64,000 nt of DNA from an uncultured Alistipes sp. (GTDB lineage Bacteria; Bacteroidota; Bacteroidia; Bacteroidales; Rikenellaceae), in the NCBI GenBank assembly GCA_900541585.1, contig UQKD01000012.1, positions 30,916 to 94,915 on the forward strand, written 5' to 3'. A model generated the notes under the pieces. It searched no databases and had not been told where the DNA came from. It was given only the letters and a program-made list of their open reading frames with translations. The stretch's first letter is position 1; each line of letters opens with the position of its first letter. Shown piece after piece: positions 33,989-42,400 of this stretch. The position numbers and the translations under genes were made by a program.

Positions 33989-34840
33989 TTAGCGGATCAT
34001 GTTTTCGAGTGCCAGGATCAGGATGCCTTCGGCACCGATCTCTTTGAGCCGTTCGATGCGTTCCCAGAGCTGGTCTTGAGAGATGACGGCGTGGATCGAA
34101 CACCACCCCTCCTGCGCCAGCGGAAGCACCGTCGGGCTGCGCATGCCGGGGAGTATCCGGATGGCGTCGTCGAGCCGTTCCTTCGGGAGGTTCATCAGCA
34201 CGTATTTCATGCCGCGGCTGTCGAGAATCGAGTTGAAACGGAAGGTCAGCTGCTCCGTTTCGCGGCGTTTGTCGCTGTCGAGTCCCGGGCTGGCGATGAG
34301 CACCGCTTCGGAAAAGAGAACCTTTTCGACCTCGACCAGCCCGTTGGAGATGAGCGTGCCGCCCGAGGAGACGATGTCGAAGATGCCGTCGGCCATGCCT
34401 ACCGCCGGGGCGATCTCCACGGAACCTTCGATGGTGTGGATCTCGGCTTCGATCTCCTTCTCGGCGAAATAGCGGGCGAGGATGTTGGGGTAGGAGGTGG
34501 CGACGCGCTTGCCGCGGAAGAACGCGAGGCCCTGGTAGGCGGTCGTTTTGGGCACGGCCAGCGAGAGACGGCAGCCTCCGAATCCGAGGTCCATGATCTG
34601 CTCGACGGGAAAGCCCTTCTCGGCGACCTCGTTCAGCCCCACGATCCCCAGGTCGGCGACGCCCATCGAGACGGCCTGCGGGATGTCGTCGTCGCGCAGG
34701 TAGAGGACTTCCAGCGGAAACCCTTCCGCACGGGAGATGAGTTTGCGTTTGCTCTCGGCAACGCGGATGCCTGCTTCGGAAAGCAGGTCGATGCTCTGTT
34801 CATTCAGTCGGCCCTTGGCCTGGATGGCTATTCGCAACAT
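33989..34840 (-). CDS. hisG: ATP phosphoribosyltransferase, long form
   Basis: 283 residues from MLRIAIQAKGRLNEQS; longer upstream frames run through the leader and are spurious. It performs the committed step, ATP + PRPP. The catalytic part has DIPQAVSMGVADLGIVGLN and EIAPAVGMADGIFDIVSSGGTL. The C-terminal ACT-like regulatory domain is about 210-283 (YVLMNLPKERLDDAIRILPGM, AEGILILALENM), the long form that needs no HisZ and is feedback inhibited by histidine. First enzyme gene of the operon, 128 bp after a His-rich leader peptide. Confidence 0.97.
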   Translation of the reverse strand: MLRIAIQAKGRLNEQSIDLLSEAGIRVAESKRKLISRAEGFPLEVLYLRDDDIPQAVSMGVADLGIVGLNEVAEKGFPVEQIMDLGFGGCRLSLAVPKTTAYQGLAFFRGKRVATSYPNILARYFAEKEIEAEIHTIEGSVEIAPAVGMADGIFDIVSSGGTLISNGLVEVEKVLFSEAVLIASPGLDSDKRRETEQLTFRFNSILDSRGMKYVLMNLPKERLDDAIRILPGMRSPTVLPLAQEGWCSIHAVISQDQLWERIERLKEIGAEGILILALENMIR

Positions 34841-34898
34841 ATTCGGTGTGTGTTTGATTGTTTTCTTCTTTCGGACACCCACCTGCGGTTCGGCACAC

Positions 34899-34926
34899 GA
34901 AAAAGCCCACCCGCAGGGGGTGAGCT
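34899..34926 (-). terminator. Attenuator terminator of the his operon
   Basis: The minus strand reads AGCTCACCC-CCTGC-GGGTGGGC followed by TTTTT: an 8-bp stem (one G-U pair) and U-run between the leader peptide stop and hisG. The 5' arm CACCCCC can alternatively pair with GAGGGGU at the leader stop (34972-34977), the expected antiterminator. The pairing is inferred by eye. Confidence 0.75.
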
Positions 34927-34968
34927 TCATGTATGCTATAAAAAATTGTTTACATATACATAATCGAC

Positions 34969-35022
34969 CTACCCCTCGGTAAAGTGGTGATGGTGATGAT
35001 GGATATGGTTGAAAATCGTCAT
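34969..35022 (-). CDS. hisL: His operon leader peptide
   Basis: A 17-codon frame reading MTIFNHIHHHHHHFTEG then TAG: seven His codons, six in a row (CAT CAT CAC CAT CAC CAC), beginning about 19 bp after the promoter -7 element and ending 128 bp before hisG. It has the classical design of ribosome-mediated attenuation: stalling for charged tRNA-His at codons 8-13 leaves the GAGGGGU at the stop free to pair with the terminator 5' arm. It is too short for ordinary gene callers. Homology to the enterobacterial hisL is by function, not by alignment. Confidence 0.88.
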   Translation of the reverse strand: MTIFNHIHHHHHHFTEG

Positions 35023-35040
35023 TCGTTCGGTTGTCGGGGA

Positions 35041-35071
35041 CAAATATAGGGTTTCTGCGGGAAAAAACAAA
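35041..35071 (-). promoter_or_regulatory. Promoter of the his operon
   Basis: The minus strand has TTTG (35068-35071), a 19-bp spacer and TATATTTG (35041-35048), an exact Bacteroidota promoter placed just upstream of the leader peptide. Confidence 0.85.
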
Positions 35072-35086
35072 ATCCGGACCGGATTT
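35070..35086. promoter_or_regulatory. 17-bp palindrome at the his promoter
   Basis: AAATCCGG-A-CCGGATTT is a perfect odd-centred palindrome that touches the -33 box of the his promoter and lies 270 bp before the divergent XRE-cupin gene. It may be an operator; a T-run follows on the plus strand, so a weak terminator is the alternative. Confidence 0.4.
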
Positions 35087-35204
35087 TTTTGCATCCGGCG
35101 AAAAACGCGGCCGGGGAGGGGTGGCTGCCCCTCTCGCCCGGCGAGACGCTTCGCTATTAGATATAGGTGCGGCCGGTGATGCGGAGCGGAAACGGAGTGT
35201 GAAG

Positions 35205-35235
35205 TTGCGGTTTTTAAGAGTTTTTAGTATATTTA
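35205..35235 (+). promoter_or_regulatory. Possible promoter for the XRE-cupin/acyl-CoA synthetase pair
   Basis: TTG (35205-35207), a 20-bp spacer and TATATTTA (35228-35235) approximate the Bacteroidota consensus with the last G replaced by A. It would give a leader of about 120 nt. The rest of 35087-35357 shows nothing I can assign. Confidence 0.4.
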
Positions 35236-35357
35236 CGGCCTGCATCCAGTGAAAACGGCCCGTGCGATGCGCAGGAGCCGTCCGGGCGGCCTTCCGGATT
35301 GTTACCTGTTCGTCCGGGACCCGCGGCGCGGATCTTATTATTTAAAACGAAAAGACA

Positions 35358-35912
35358 ATGTGTGACCCTATTCAGTCGATTGCGACCCGTTTGCGCGGGC
35401 TGCGCGAAGCGCTCGAACTGACCCAGGAGGAGGTGGCCGCGAGCTGCAACCTCCCGGTCGAGCAGTACAGGGAGATGGAGAGCGGCAAGGCCGATTTTTC
35501 GGTGAACGTGCTGCAGACCATATCCCGCCATTACGGGATCAGCCTCGACGTGCTGATGTTCGGCGAGGAGCCGAAGATGAACGCCTATTTCATCACCCGC
35601 GCCGGGAAGGGCGTGTCGGTCGAACGGCAGAAGGCCTATAAGTACGAGGCGCTGGCGGCGGGATTCCGCGACCGGAAGATCGACCCCTTCATCGTGACGG
35701 TCGAGCCGGCGGCGGACGACGTCCCGATGCACCTGAACTGCCATCCCGGGCAGGAGATGAACTACGTGCTGGAAGGCCGCCTGCTGATCGGGCTGAACGG
35801 CAAGGAGATCGTGCTCGACACGGGCGACAGCCTCTATTTCGATTCGGGCCAGCCGCACGGGATGAAGGCCCTCGACGGCAAAACGGTGCGGTTCCTGGCG
35901 ATAATCATGTAA
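35358..35912 (+). CDS. XRE-family regulator with cupin domain
   Basis: A 184-residue protein. A helix-turn-helix of XRE type covers about 8-62 (IATRLRGLREALELTQEEVAASCNLPVEQYREMESGKAD). A single cupin_2 domain covers about 100-184 (MHLNCHPGQEMNYVLEGRLLIGLNGKEIVLDTGDSLYFDSGQPHGMKAL), with metal-ligand-type residues His, Glu and the late His. This architecture senses a small molecule and controls adjacent genes. It ends 4 bp before the acyl-CoA synthetase, so autoregulation of the pair is likely. Confidence 0.9.
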   Translation: MCDPIQSIATRLRGLREALELTQEEVAASCNLPVEQYREMESGKADFSVNVLQTISRHYGISLDVLMFGEEPKMNAYFITRAGKGVSVERQKAYKYEALAAGFRDRKIDPFIVTVEPAADDVPMHLNCHPGQEMNYVLEGRLLIGLNGKEIVLDTGDSLYFDSGQPHGMKALDGKTVRFLAIIM

Positions 35913-35916
35913 GCGT

Positions 35917-37575
35917 ATGGTAGAACGATTCCTGACCCAGACCTCCTTCTCGTCGCAGGAGGATTACCGGGAAAACCTGCACATCCGGGTTCCGGAGAAT
36001 TTCAATTTCGGTTACGACGTGGTGGACGCATACGCCGCCGAGCAGCCCGGCAAGAAGGCGCTGCTGTGGACCAACGACCAGGGCGCCGAAATCCAGTTCA
36101 CCTTTGCCGACATCAAGCGCGAAAGCGACCGCACGGCCTCGTATTTCCAGAGCCTCGGCATCGGAAAGGGCGATGTGGTGATGCTGATACTCAAGCGCCG
36201 CTACGAGTTCTGGTTCTCGATTCTGGCGCTGCACAAGCTGGGTGCGGTGGCGATCCCCGCGACTCACCTGCTGACCAAAAAGGACGTCGTCTATCGCTGC
36301 AACATGGCCGGGATCAAGGCCATCGTCGCGGCGGGTGAACGGGTGATCACCGACCACATCGCGGCGGCCATGCCCGAAAGCCCTACGACCGAACTGCTGA
36401 TCAGCGTGGGCCCCGAGGTCCCCGAAGGGTTTCTTGATTTCCACGCCGGCATCGAGAAGGCGGCTCCTTTCGTGCGCCCGGAGCGGGTGAACGCCAACGA
36501 CGACATCATGATGATGTACTTCACCTCGGGAACGACCGGGGAGCCGAAGATGGTGGCCCACGATTTCACCTATCCGCTGGGGCATATCACCACGGGACTG
36601 CTGTGGCACAACCTGCACGAGGGCAGCCTGCACCTGACGATCGCCGACACGGGATGGGCCAAGGCCGCATGGGGCAAACTCTACGGGCAGTGGCTGGCCG
36701 GGGCCTGTCTGTTCGTCTACGACCACGAGAAGTTCACGCCCGCGGACATGCTGCGCAAGATCGAGCAGTACCGCATCACGTCGCTGTGCGCGCCTCCGAC
36801 GGTCTACCGCTTTCTGATCCGCGAGGACATGACCAAATACGACCTCTCGTCGCTGGAGTACTGCACCACGGCGGGCGAGGCGCTGAACGGCGCGGTGTAC
36901 GACACCTTCCTGCGTCTGACGGGCATCCGCCTGATGGAGGGCTTCGGGCAGACCGAGACGACGCTGACGCTCGCGACGTTCCCTTGGATGAAGTCCAAAC
37001 CCGGGAGCATGGGTGTGCCCAATCCCCAGTACCGGATCGACCTGCTGACGCCCGACGGACGTTCGGCCGAGGACGGCGAGCAGGGGCAGATCGTGATCCG
37101 CACCGACGGAGGCAAGCCCCTCGGGCTGTTCAAGGGCTACTACCTGAACGACGCCCTGACCCGCGAGGTTTGGCACGACGGGGTGTACTACACGGGCGAC
37201 GTGGCGTGGCGCGACGAGGACGGTTACTACTGGTTCGTGGGGCGCGCCGACGACGTGATCAAGAGTTCGGGCTATCGCATCGGTCCGTTCGAGGTGGAGA
37301 GCGCCCTGATGACTCACCCGGCGGTGGTGGAGTGCGCCATTACGGGCGTTCCCGACGAGATTCGCGGCCAGGTCGTCAAGGCGACGATCGTGCTCGCCGA
37401 GGCCTACCGTGCGCAGGCCGGGGAGGCGCTGGTCAAGGAGCTGCAGGACCATGTGAAGCGCATCACGGCGCCGTATAAATACCCGCGGGTGATCGAGTTC
37501 GTGGAGTCGCTGCCCAAGACCATCAGCGGCAAGATCCGCCGCAAGGAGATCCGCAGCGGCGACGAGGGGAGATAA
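35917..37575 (+). CDS. AMP-forming acyl-CoA synthetase
   Basis: A 552-residue ANL-superfamily ligase activating a carboxylate with ATP and CoA. The P-loop YFTSGTTGEPKM is at about 201-212, GFGQTET at about 343-349, YTGD at about 425-428, RADDVIKSSGYRIG is the hinge, and the catalytic Lys lies in T-I-S-G-K-I-R-R near the C-terminus (about 541). The overall pattern resembles medium-chain or acetyl/propionyl-type CoA ligases; the acid cannot be told from sequence. Coexpression with the XRE-cupin sensor fits scavenging of a host- or diet-derived acid. Confidence 0.92.
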   Translation: MVERFLTQTSFSSQEDYRENLHIRVPENFNFGYDVVDAYAAEQPGKKALLWTNDQGAEIQFTFADIKRESDRTASYFQSLGIGKGDVVMLILKRRYEFWFSILALHKLGAVAIPATHLLTKKDVVYRCNMAGIKAIVAAGERVITDHIAAAMPESPTTELLISVGPEVPEGFLDFHAGIEKAAPFVRPERVNANDDIMMMYFTSGTTGEPKMVAHDFTYPLGHITTGLLWHNLHEGSLHLTIADTGWAKAAWGKLYGQWLAGACLFVYDHEKFTPADMLRKIEQYRITSLCAPPTVYRFLIREDMTKYDLSSLEYCTTAGEALNGAVYDTFLRLTGIRLMEGFGQTETTLTLATFPWMKSKPGSMGVPNPQYRIDLLTPDGRSAEDGEQGQIVIRTDGGKPLGLFKGYYLNDALTREVWHDGVYYTGDVAWRDEDGYYWFVGRADDVIKSSGYRIGPFEVESALMTHPAVVECAITGVPDEIRGQVVKATIVLAEAYRAQAGEALVKELQDHVKRITAPYKYPRVIEFVESLPKTISGKIRRKEIRSGDEGR

Positions 37576-37593
37576 TCCGGCCGCAGGCCGGCA

Positions 37594-37633
37594 GGGAGAG
37601 GGACCGCGCCGCGAGCGCGGCCCCTCTCTTTTT
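37594..37633 (+). terminator. Rho-independent terminator after acyl-CoA synthetase
   Basis: A long hairpin, GGGAGAGGG..CCGCGC / GCGCGG.CCCCTCTC with internal A and C mismatches, is followed by TTTTTG, 20 bp after the synthetase stop. Confidence 0.8.
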
Positions 37634-37688
37634 GCGGACACCGGTTCCGGGCCGGGGCCGTGTCGCGGGATTTTCACGGAACCGTATA

Positions 37689-37718
37689 TTGCGGTTCTGA
37701 AAAAGTTTCCTAATTTTG
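37689..37718 (+). promoter_or_regulatory. Promoter of ECF sigma, locus 3
   Basis: TTG (37689-37691), a 19-bp spacer and TAATTTTG (37711-37718), 28 bp before the sigma-factor ATG or equivalent start. Confidence 0.65.
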
Positions 37719-37746
37719 TCTTGTGAAAGCCTGAACATGCCCGGAC

Positions 37747-38371
37747 GTGGAGAAGAAAAAAGAACTTGAGAATTTGCTTGTTTCCGTGAGCGAGAACGAC
37801 GATTGCGCGTTCCGGGTTTTCTATGATCTCTATTACCGGAGCGTTTTCCGGTTCGCCTACTATTTCCTGCGCAACAGGGAGGCGTGCGGCGAGGTCGTGA
37901 GCAACGTTTTCGTCGCCGTCTGGAAGTCGCGCGTCTCGTTGCGGAGGATCGAAAATATCGACGCCTACCTCTACGTCGTCGTGCGCAACGAGGCGAACCG
38001 GTATCTGAAAGAGTCCCGGACGCGCCGCCGCTGCCTCTCGTTCGAGGAGATTCCCATCTCGCTGATCGACAGAAATTCCCCCCCCCCACAGCGAAGACGC
38101 TCCCGATAGCCGTTTGATAGAGGCCGAAGTCGAGGAGCTGGTGCGCCGTCTCATAAACGATTTGCCCGAACGCTGCCGCACGGTGTTCCTGCTCAACCGG
38201 CAGGAGGGGCTGTCGTCGCGTGAGATCGCTTGCGCGCTGTCGCTCTCCGAGAGCACGGTGCGCGTCCAGATCAAGATCGCCGTCGACAGGATCGTGGCCG
38301 GCATACGCACGCATTACCCCGACCTGAAGCTGGTTTCCCTGCTGCTGTTCCTCTTCACGGCGCGTTTCTGA
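37747..38371 (+). pseudogene. ECF sigma factor of locus 3, frameshifted at a C10 tract
   Basis: Two frames together make one ECF sigma factor. The first (37747 to about 38080, from a GTG) holds sigma-2: DDCAFRVFYDLYYRSVFRFAYYFL, CGEVVSNVFVAVWKSR, LYVVVRNEANRYLK. It then meets ten consecutive C (38078-38087) and runs out of frame to a stop at 38109. The second frame holds sigma-4: LVRRLINDLPERCRTVFLLNRQEG, SREIACALSLSESTVRVQIK. With nine C the two join smoothly through NSPPHSEDAPDSRLIEAEVEE to give about 207 residues. The off state may be phase variation, a true mutation or a sequencing error. It heads the locus 3 genes, which are otherwise intact. Confidence 0.88.
38078..38087. repeat. C10 homopolymer that breaks the locus 3 sigma factor
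   Basis: Ten consecutive C residues lie in the linker between sigma-2 and sigma-4. Removal of one C restores the frame. Confidence 0.92.
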
Positions 38372-38397
38372 CGCCTGCCGGAATAAAAAAACGAAAA

Positions 38398-38432
38398 AAA
38401 GCCGCGGTTCCCTTAAACGGAACCGCGGCTTT
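38398..38432. terminator. Terminator-like hairpin between ECF sigma and fecR (locus 3)
   Basis: Perfect 11-bp arms GCCGCGGTTCC (38401-38411) and GGAACCGCGGC (38419-38429) around a 7-nt loop. Only TTT follows on the plus strand, but a long T-run follows on the minus strand. It sits 26 bp after the sigma gene and 41 bp before fecR. Confidence 0.6.
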
Positions 38433-38472
38433 CGCACTCTATAGTTGTGTACACGACTAAAAGGGAGAAATC

Positions 38473-39420
38473 ATGCAATTTCAGAATACGGAGAGAGAGC
38501 CGGAGATGGCGGAACTGATCGAAGGTCCGGAGCGCGACCGCCGCAGGCTGGCGGAACTGCTGGACGGCATCCGGGTGGGACCCGAGGTCGACGTCATGGC
38601 CGACGGGATGCGGGAGGCAGTGTGGGCCGACGTGCGCGGGCGCATCCGCCGCCGGGGAATCCGGATGCGGATCGTCCGCTATGCTGCGGCTGCGGCCGTG
38701 GTGGCGGGAGCTGTCTGCGGCAGTTGGTTCATGGGCGGGCGCCGGGCCGAAAGCCGTCTGGTCGCCGCGGCGCAGCCGGTGAGCGTCTCGACGCCTCTGG
38801 GCGTGAAGTCCGACGTGGTGCTGCCCGACGGTTCGCGGGTGCGGCTCAACGGCGGCACGCGCATCGTCTATCCCGCGCTGTTCGGCGACCAGCGCCGCGT
38901 GGAGGTCGACGGCGAGGCCTATTTCGAGGTCGAGCACGACGCCCGCAGGCCCTTCGTCGTCGTCACGGGGCAGGTCGCCTCGACGGTGCTCGGCACGACC
39001 TTCAACGTGCACGCCTATTCCGAGGACGAGAATTTCCAGATCACGCTGGCGACGGGCAGTCTGCTGGTGGACGGCGGTCCCGAGTCGCGGAGCGTGCGGC
39101 TGCGTCCCGGCGAGCAGGGATTCTTCGAGAAGACCTCCGGGCTGCTGTCGCTGCGCAGGGTGAACGTCGAGCACGTGCTCTCGTGGCAGGAGGACAGGCT
39201 CTACTTCCGGGCCGAACCCCTGGCGTCGATCGCCCGGAGCCTCGAAAGGCAGTTCAACGTCAGCATAGCGATCCCCGACGAGCGGCTGCGCAGGATCTGT
39301 TTCACGGGCGAGTTCGTCGAAGGCGAGAACATCCACGAAATCATGCGGATCATCTCGGCCGACAGCCGCATCCTCTGCCGCAGCCGCAAGAACCATTTCG
39401 AACTTTACAGAAACCGATAG
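38473..39420 (+). CDS. FecR-family anti-sigma factor (locus 3)
   Basis: A 315-residue protein. A cytoplasmic helical part (1-65, with a basic RGRIRRRGIRMRI before the membrane) precedes one membrane helix at about 68-87. The periplasmic FecR domain is at about 104-200 (VVLPDGSRVRLNGGTRIVYP, GEAYFEVEHDARRPF, STVLGTTFNVHAYSED), and a DUF4974-like C-terminus follows (LASIARSLERQFNVSI, DSRILCRSRKNHFELY). Without an intact sigma factor in this sequence, its partner would be missing. Confidence 0.93.
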   Translation: MQFQNTEREPEMAELIEGPERDRRRLAELLDGIRVGPEVDVMADGMREAVWADVRGRIRRRGIRMRIVRYAAAAAVVAGAVCGSWFMGGRRAESRLVAAAQPVSVSTPLGVKSDVVLPDGSRVRLNGGTRIVYPALFGDQRRVEVDGEAYFEVEHDARRPFVVVTGQVASTVLGTTFNVHAYSEDENFQITLATGSLLVDGGPESRSVRLRPGEQGFFEKTSGLLSLRRVNVEHVLSWQEDRLYFRAEPLASIARSLERQFNVSIAIPDERLRRICFTGEFVEGENIHEIMRIISADSRILCRSRKNHFELYRNR

Positions 39421-39464
39421 AGATTCAATCCAACTTTTTCACTACAACCTAAATTTCAATCCTT

Positions 39465-42400
39465 ATGAGTAAAAATTCTACCAGCAGGAGGTCCTTCCGG
39501 GACCTTTTCGGCCAGCGGACGCTGTGCCGGCTGAGCGGATTGCTGACGCTGTGTTGGTTCACGGTGGCGGCGCAGGCTCTTTACGCGCAGAATCCCGTGA
39601 TTTCGTTGACGCTGAAGAACGCCACCGTACGCGAGGTGATCGAAGCGGTCAAGACGCAGAGCGGCTATTCGTTCTGGTACCGGGAGAGCGAAATCGACCT
39701 CCGCAAGCGCGTTTCGGTCGAGGCGCGCGATCAGAACGTCCTGAAACTGCTCGACGGCGTGCTTGCCGACCAGGGGATCCTGGCCAAACTCGAAGGCCGC
39801 CACATCGTGCTTTACAAGTCCGATCCGGCCGGTCCGGGCAGGGAATACCAGCTCAAGGGCCGCGTCGAGACCGAGGCCGGCGACCCGATCGTGGGTGCGA
39901 ACGTGCTGGTCGAGGGCACGACGAACGGCATGGTGACCAACTCGAAGGGCGAATTCGCCCTGAACGTGACTGCGGGCGCGCGGCTCAGCGTGTCGTTCAT
40001 CGGTTACGACGCGGCGCAGGTCGAAGTGGGCAACCGGACCCATCTGACCGTGGTGCTGAAGGAGAATAACCAGCTCCTCGACGACGTGGTGGTGATCGGA
40101 TACGGCGTACAGAAGAAGGTCAACCTGACCGGCTCGGTCGCCGTGCGCCAGATGTCGGAGATCGAGAACCAGCCGATGACACACGCCTCGCAGGCGCTCT
40201 ATTCGATGCCCGGCGTCTACATCAACCAGGCTTCGGCGAAGCCCGGCAGCGACGGCGCGACGATCCGTATCCGCGGCGTCGGCACGATGAGCAGTTCCAG
40301 TCCCATGGTGCTGGTCGACGGCATGGAGTATTCGCTCAACGAACTCAACCCCGGCGATATCGAGACGATCTCGGTGCTGAAGGACGCTTCGGCCTCGATC
40401 TACGGCTCCAAGGCCGCCAACGGCGTCATCCTCATCACCACGAAGCAGGCCAAGAAGGGCGCACCGGTGGTGAAGCTGAGCGCCAACTTCGGCATTCAGT
40501 CGGCGACCTACGTCCCCGACGTGGTGACCGACCCGATTCAGTATATGAACATGCGCAACCAGGCCGAACTGAACGAAGGCAAGCTGACGGTGACCTACAA
40601 CCGCGACGACATCCTCGAATACGAGGAGGGCATGAAGCACGACCGCTACATCTATCCCGCCTCCGACTGGTACGACCTCTGCTACCAGAACGGATTTCTC
40701 CAGCAGTACAACGCCCGCGTTTCGGGCGGCACGGACAAGATCTCCTACTCGCTGGGCGGCGGTTACATGAATCAGCGCGGCATCATGGTCGCCAACGACG
40801 ACGCGGAACGCTTCTCGTGGGACATGAAGATCAACGCGCAGGTGACCAAGCGCCTGAAGGTGGGCGTCAGCCTGCTGGGCAACCTGCGCTACAACACCGA
40901 CCCGATCTACGGCGTCTCGACGACGGTCAACGTCATCAACCGCGCCCTGCCGATCTTCGGCACGCAGCTGCCCGACGGCAAGTGGCTCTCGACGTGGCTC
41001 TCGACCCCCGGGCGCAACAATCCCGAGAATCCGCTCATGGAGCTGCACGAGGGTAACACCCGCCGCCAGTACCACCGCATCCTGGGCCGCATCAACATCG
41101 GCTACGACCTGCCGTGGGGCATCAAGTACAACGCCAACCTGGGCTACGTGAAGATCGACCACTATTCGAAGGACTTCAAGCACGCGATGTACACCTACAA
41201 TCCCAAAACCCTCGAGCGGAAGGACTTCAGCGCCTATGTCTCGGCCAAGGACTGGGACAACAACTCGATCAACTACACCTTCTACAACACCCTTTCGTGG
41301 GGCAAGAGCTTCGGCGGCAACCACAACCTGAACGTGATGGCGGGCACGGAGTACAAGCGTTACGACGGCAAGAACTTCCAGGCCAAGAAACGCGACTACT
41401 TCAACAACCAGCTCACGGCTCTGTCGGTCGGCGCCACGATGGATGAGATCTCGGGCGGATCGTCGCTCGAACTGCTCTTCTCCTACTTCGGGCGCGTCAC
41501 CTACGATTACAAGGAGAAATACCTGATCGACGTGACGGCGCGTTACGACGGTTCGTCGAAATTCGCCAAGGGCAACCGCTGGGCCTTTTTCCCCGCCGTG
41601 TCGGTCGGCTGGCGCATCGACAAGGAGAACTTTATGCAGAACGCCCGGGCTATCGACGTGCTCAAGCTCCGCGGCTCGGTCGGCGAGATGGGCAACCAGG
41701 CCATCGGCAACTACGAGTACCTGATGGCCGTGCTGGCGAGCAAAGACTACAATTACAGCTTCGGGGACGTGCTCTCGGGCGGCGCGGCGATCAAGGACTT
41801 CGTCGACGAGAACATCTCGTGGGAGACCACCCGCACCTACAACCTCGGACTGGATTTCGAGGCCTTCGACCACCGCCTGCTGTTCAGCGTCGACCTCTAT
41901 AAAAAACGTACCGAAGGCATCCTGCGCGACGTGAAGATCCCGGCGCAGATCGGCAACCTGAACGGCCCGAAGCAGAACATCGGCGTGGTGGCCAACGACG
42001 GCGTCGAACTGAACCTCCAGTGGCGGAGCACAGTCAAGAATTTCCATTACAGCCTCGGCGGCAACTTCTGCTACAACAAGAACATCGTCGTCGACCTCGA
42101 CGGGCAGGAGTACATCAAGACCTTCAACATCATCCGCGAGGGCGAACCCATCGATGCGTGGTATCTCTACCAGGCCGACGGCTTCTACAACAGCTACGAG
42201 GAGATCGCCAATTCGGTGACCGTCGGCAGCGGCGTGAAACCGGGGTACATCCGCTACAAGAACCTCAACAACGACGACAAGATCGACAACGGCGACCGCG
42301 CCGTCAGCGGCAACCTCACGCCGAGCATCACCTACGCCTTCAACTTCTCGCTGGGATGGAAGGGACTCGAGCTTTCGGCGCAGTTCCAGGGCGTCGCCGA

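Noticed and set aside
27835..34840. Extended versions of hisF, hisH, hisB, hisC and hisG
   Set aside because: Longer in-frame stretches upstream read Arg/Pro-rich shadow sequence of the preceding gene; family-typical N-termini and stop/start overlaps fix the shorter starts.
38078..38087. Programmed ribosomal frameshifting at the C10 tract
   Set aside because: No stimulatory hairpin or Shine-Dalgarno-like element was seen close by; tract-length change or sequencing error explains it more simply, though it is not excluded.
35905..38310. Minus-strand open frame of 801 codons over the acyl-CoA synthetase
   Set aside because: The opposite strand encodes a complete ANL ligase and ECF factor; this frame has no family signal.
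38444..38457. Palindrome around GTGTACAC before fecR3 as an operator
   Set aside because: The perfect core is only 8 bp; such short palindromes are common by chance and no paired site or promoter was seen beside it.
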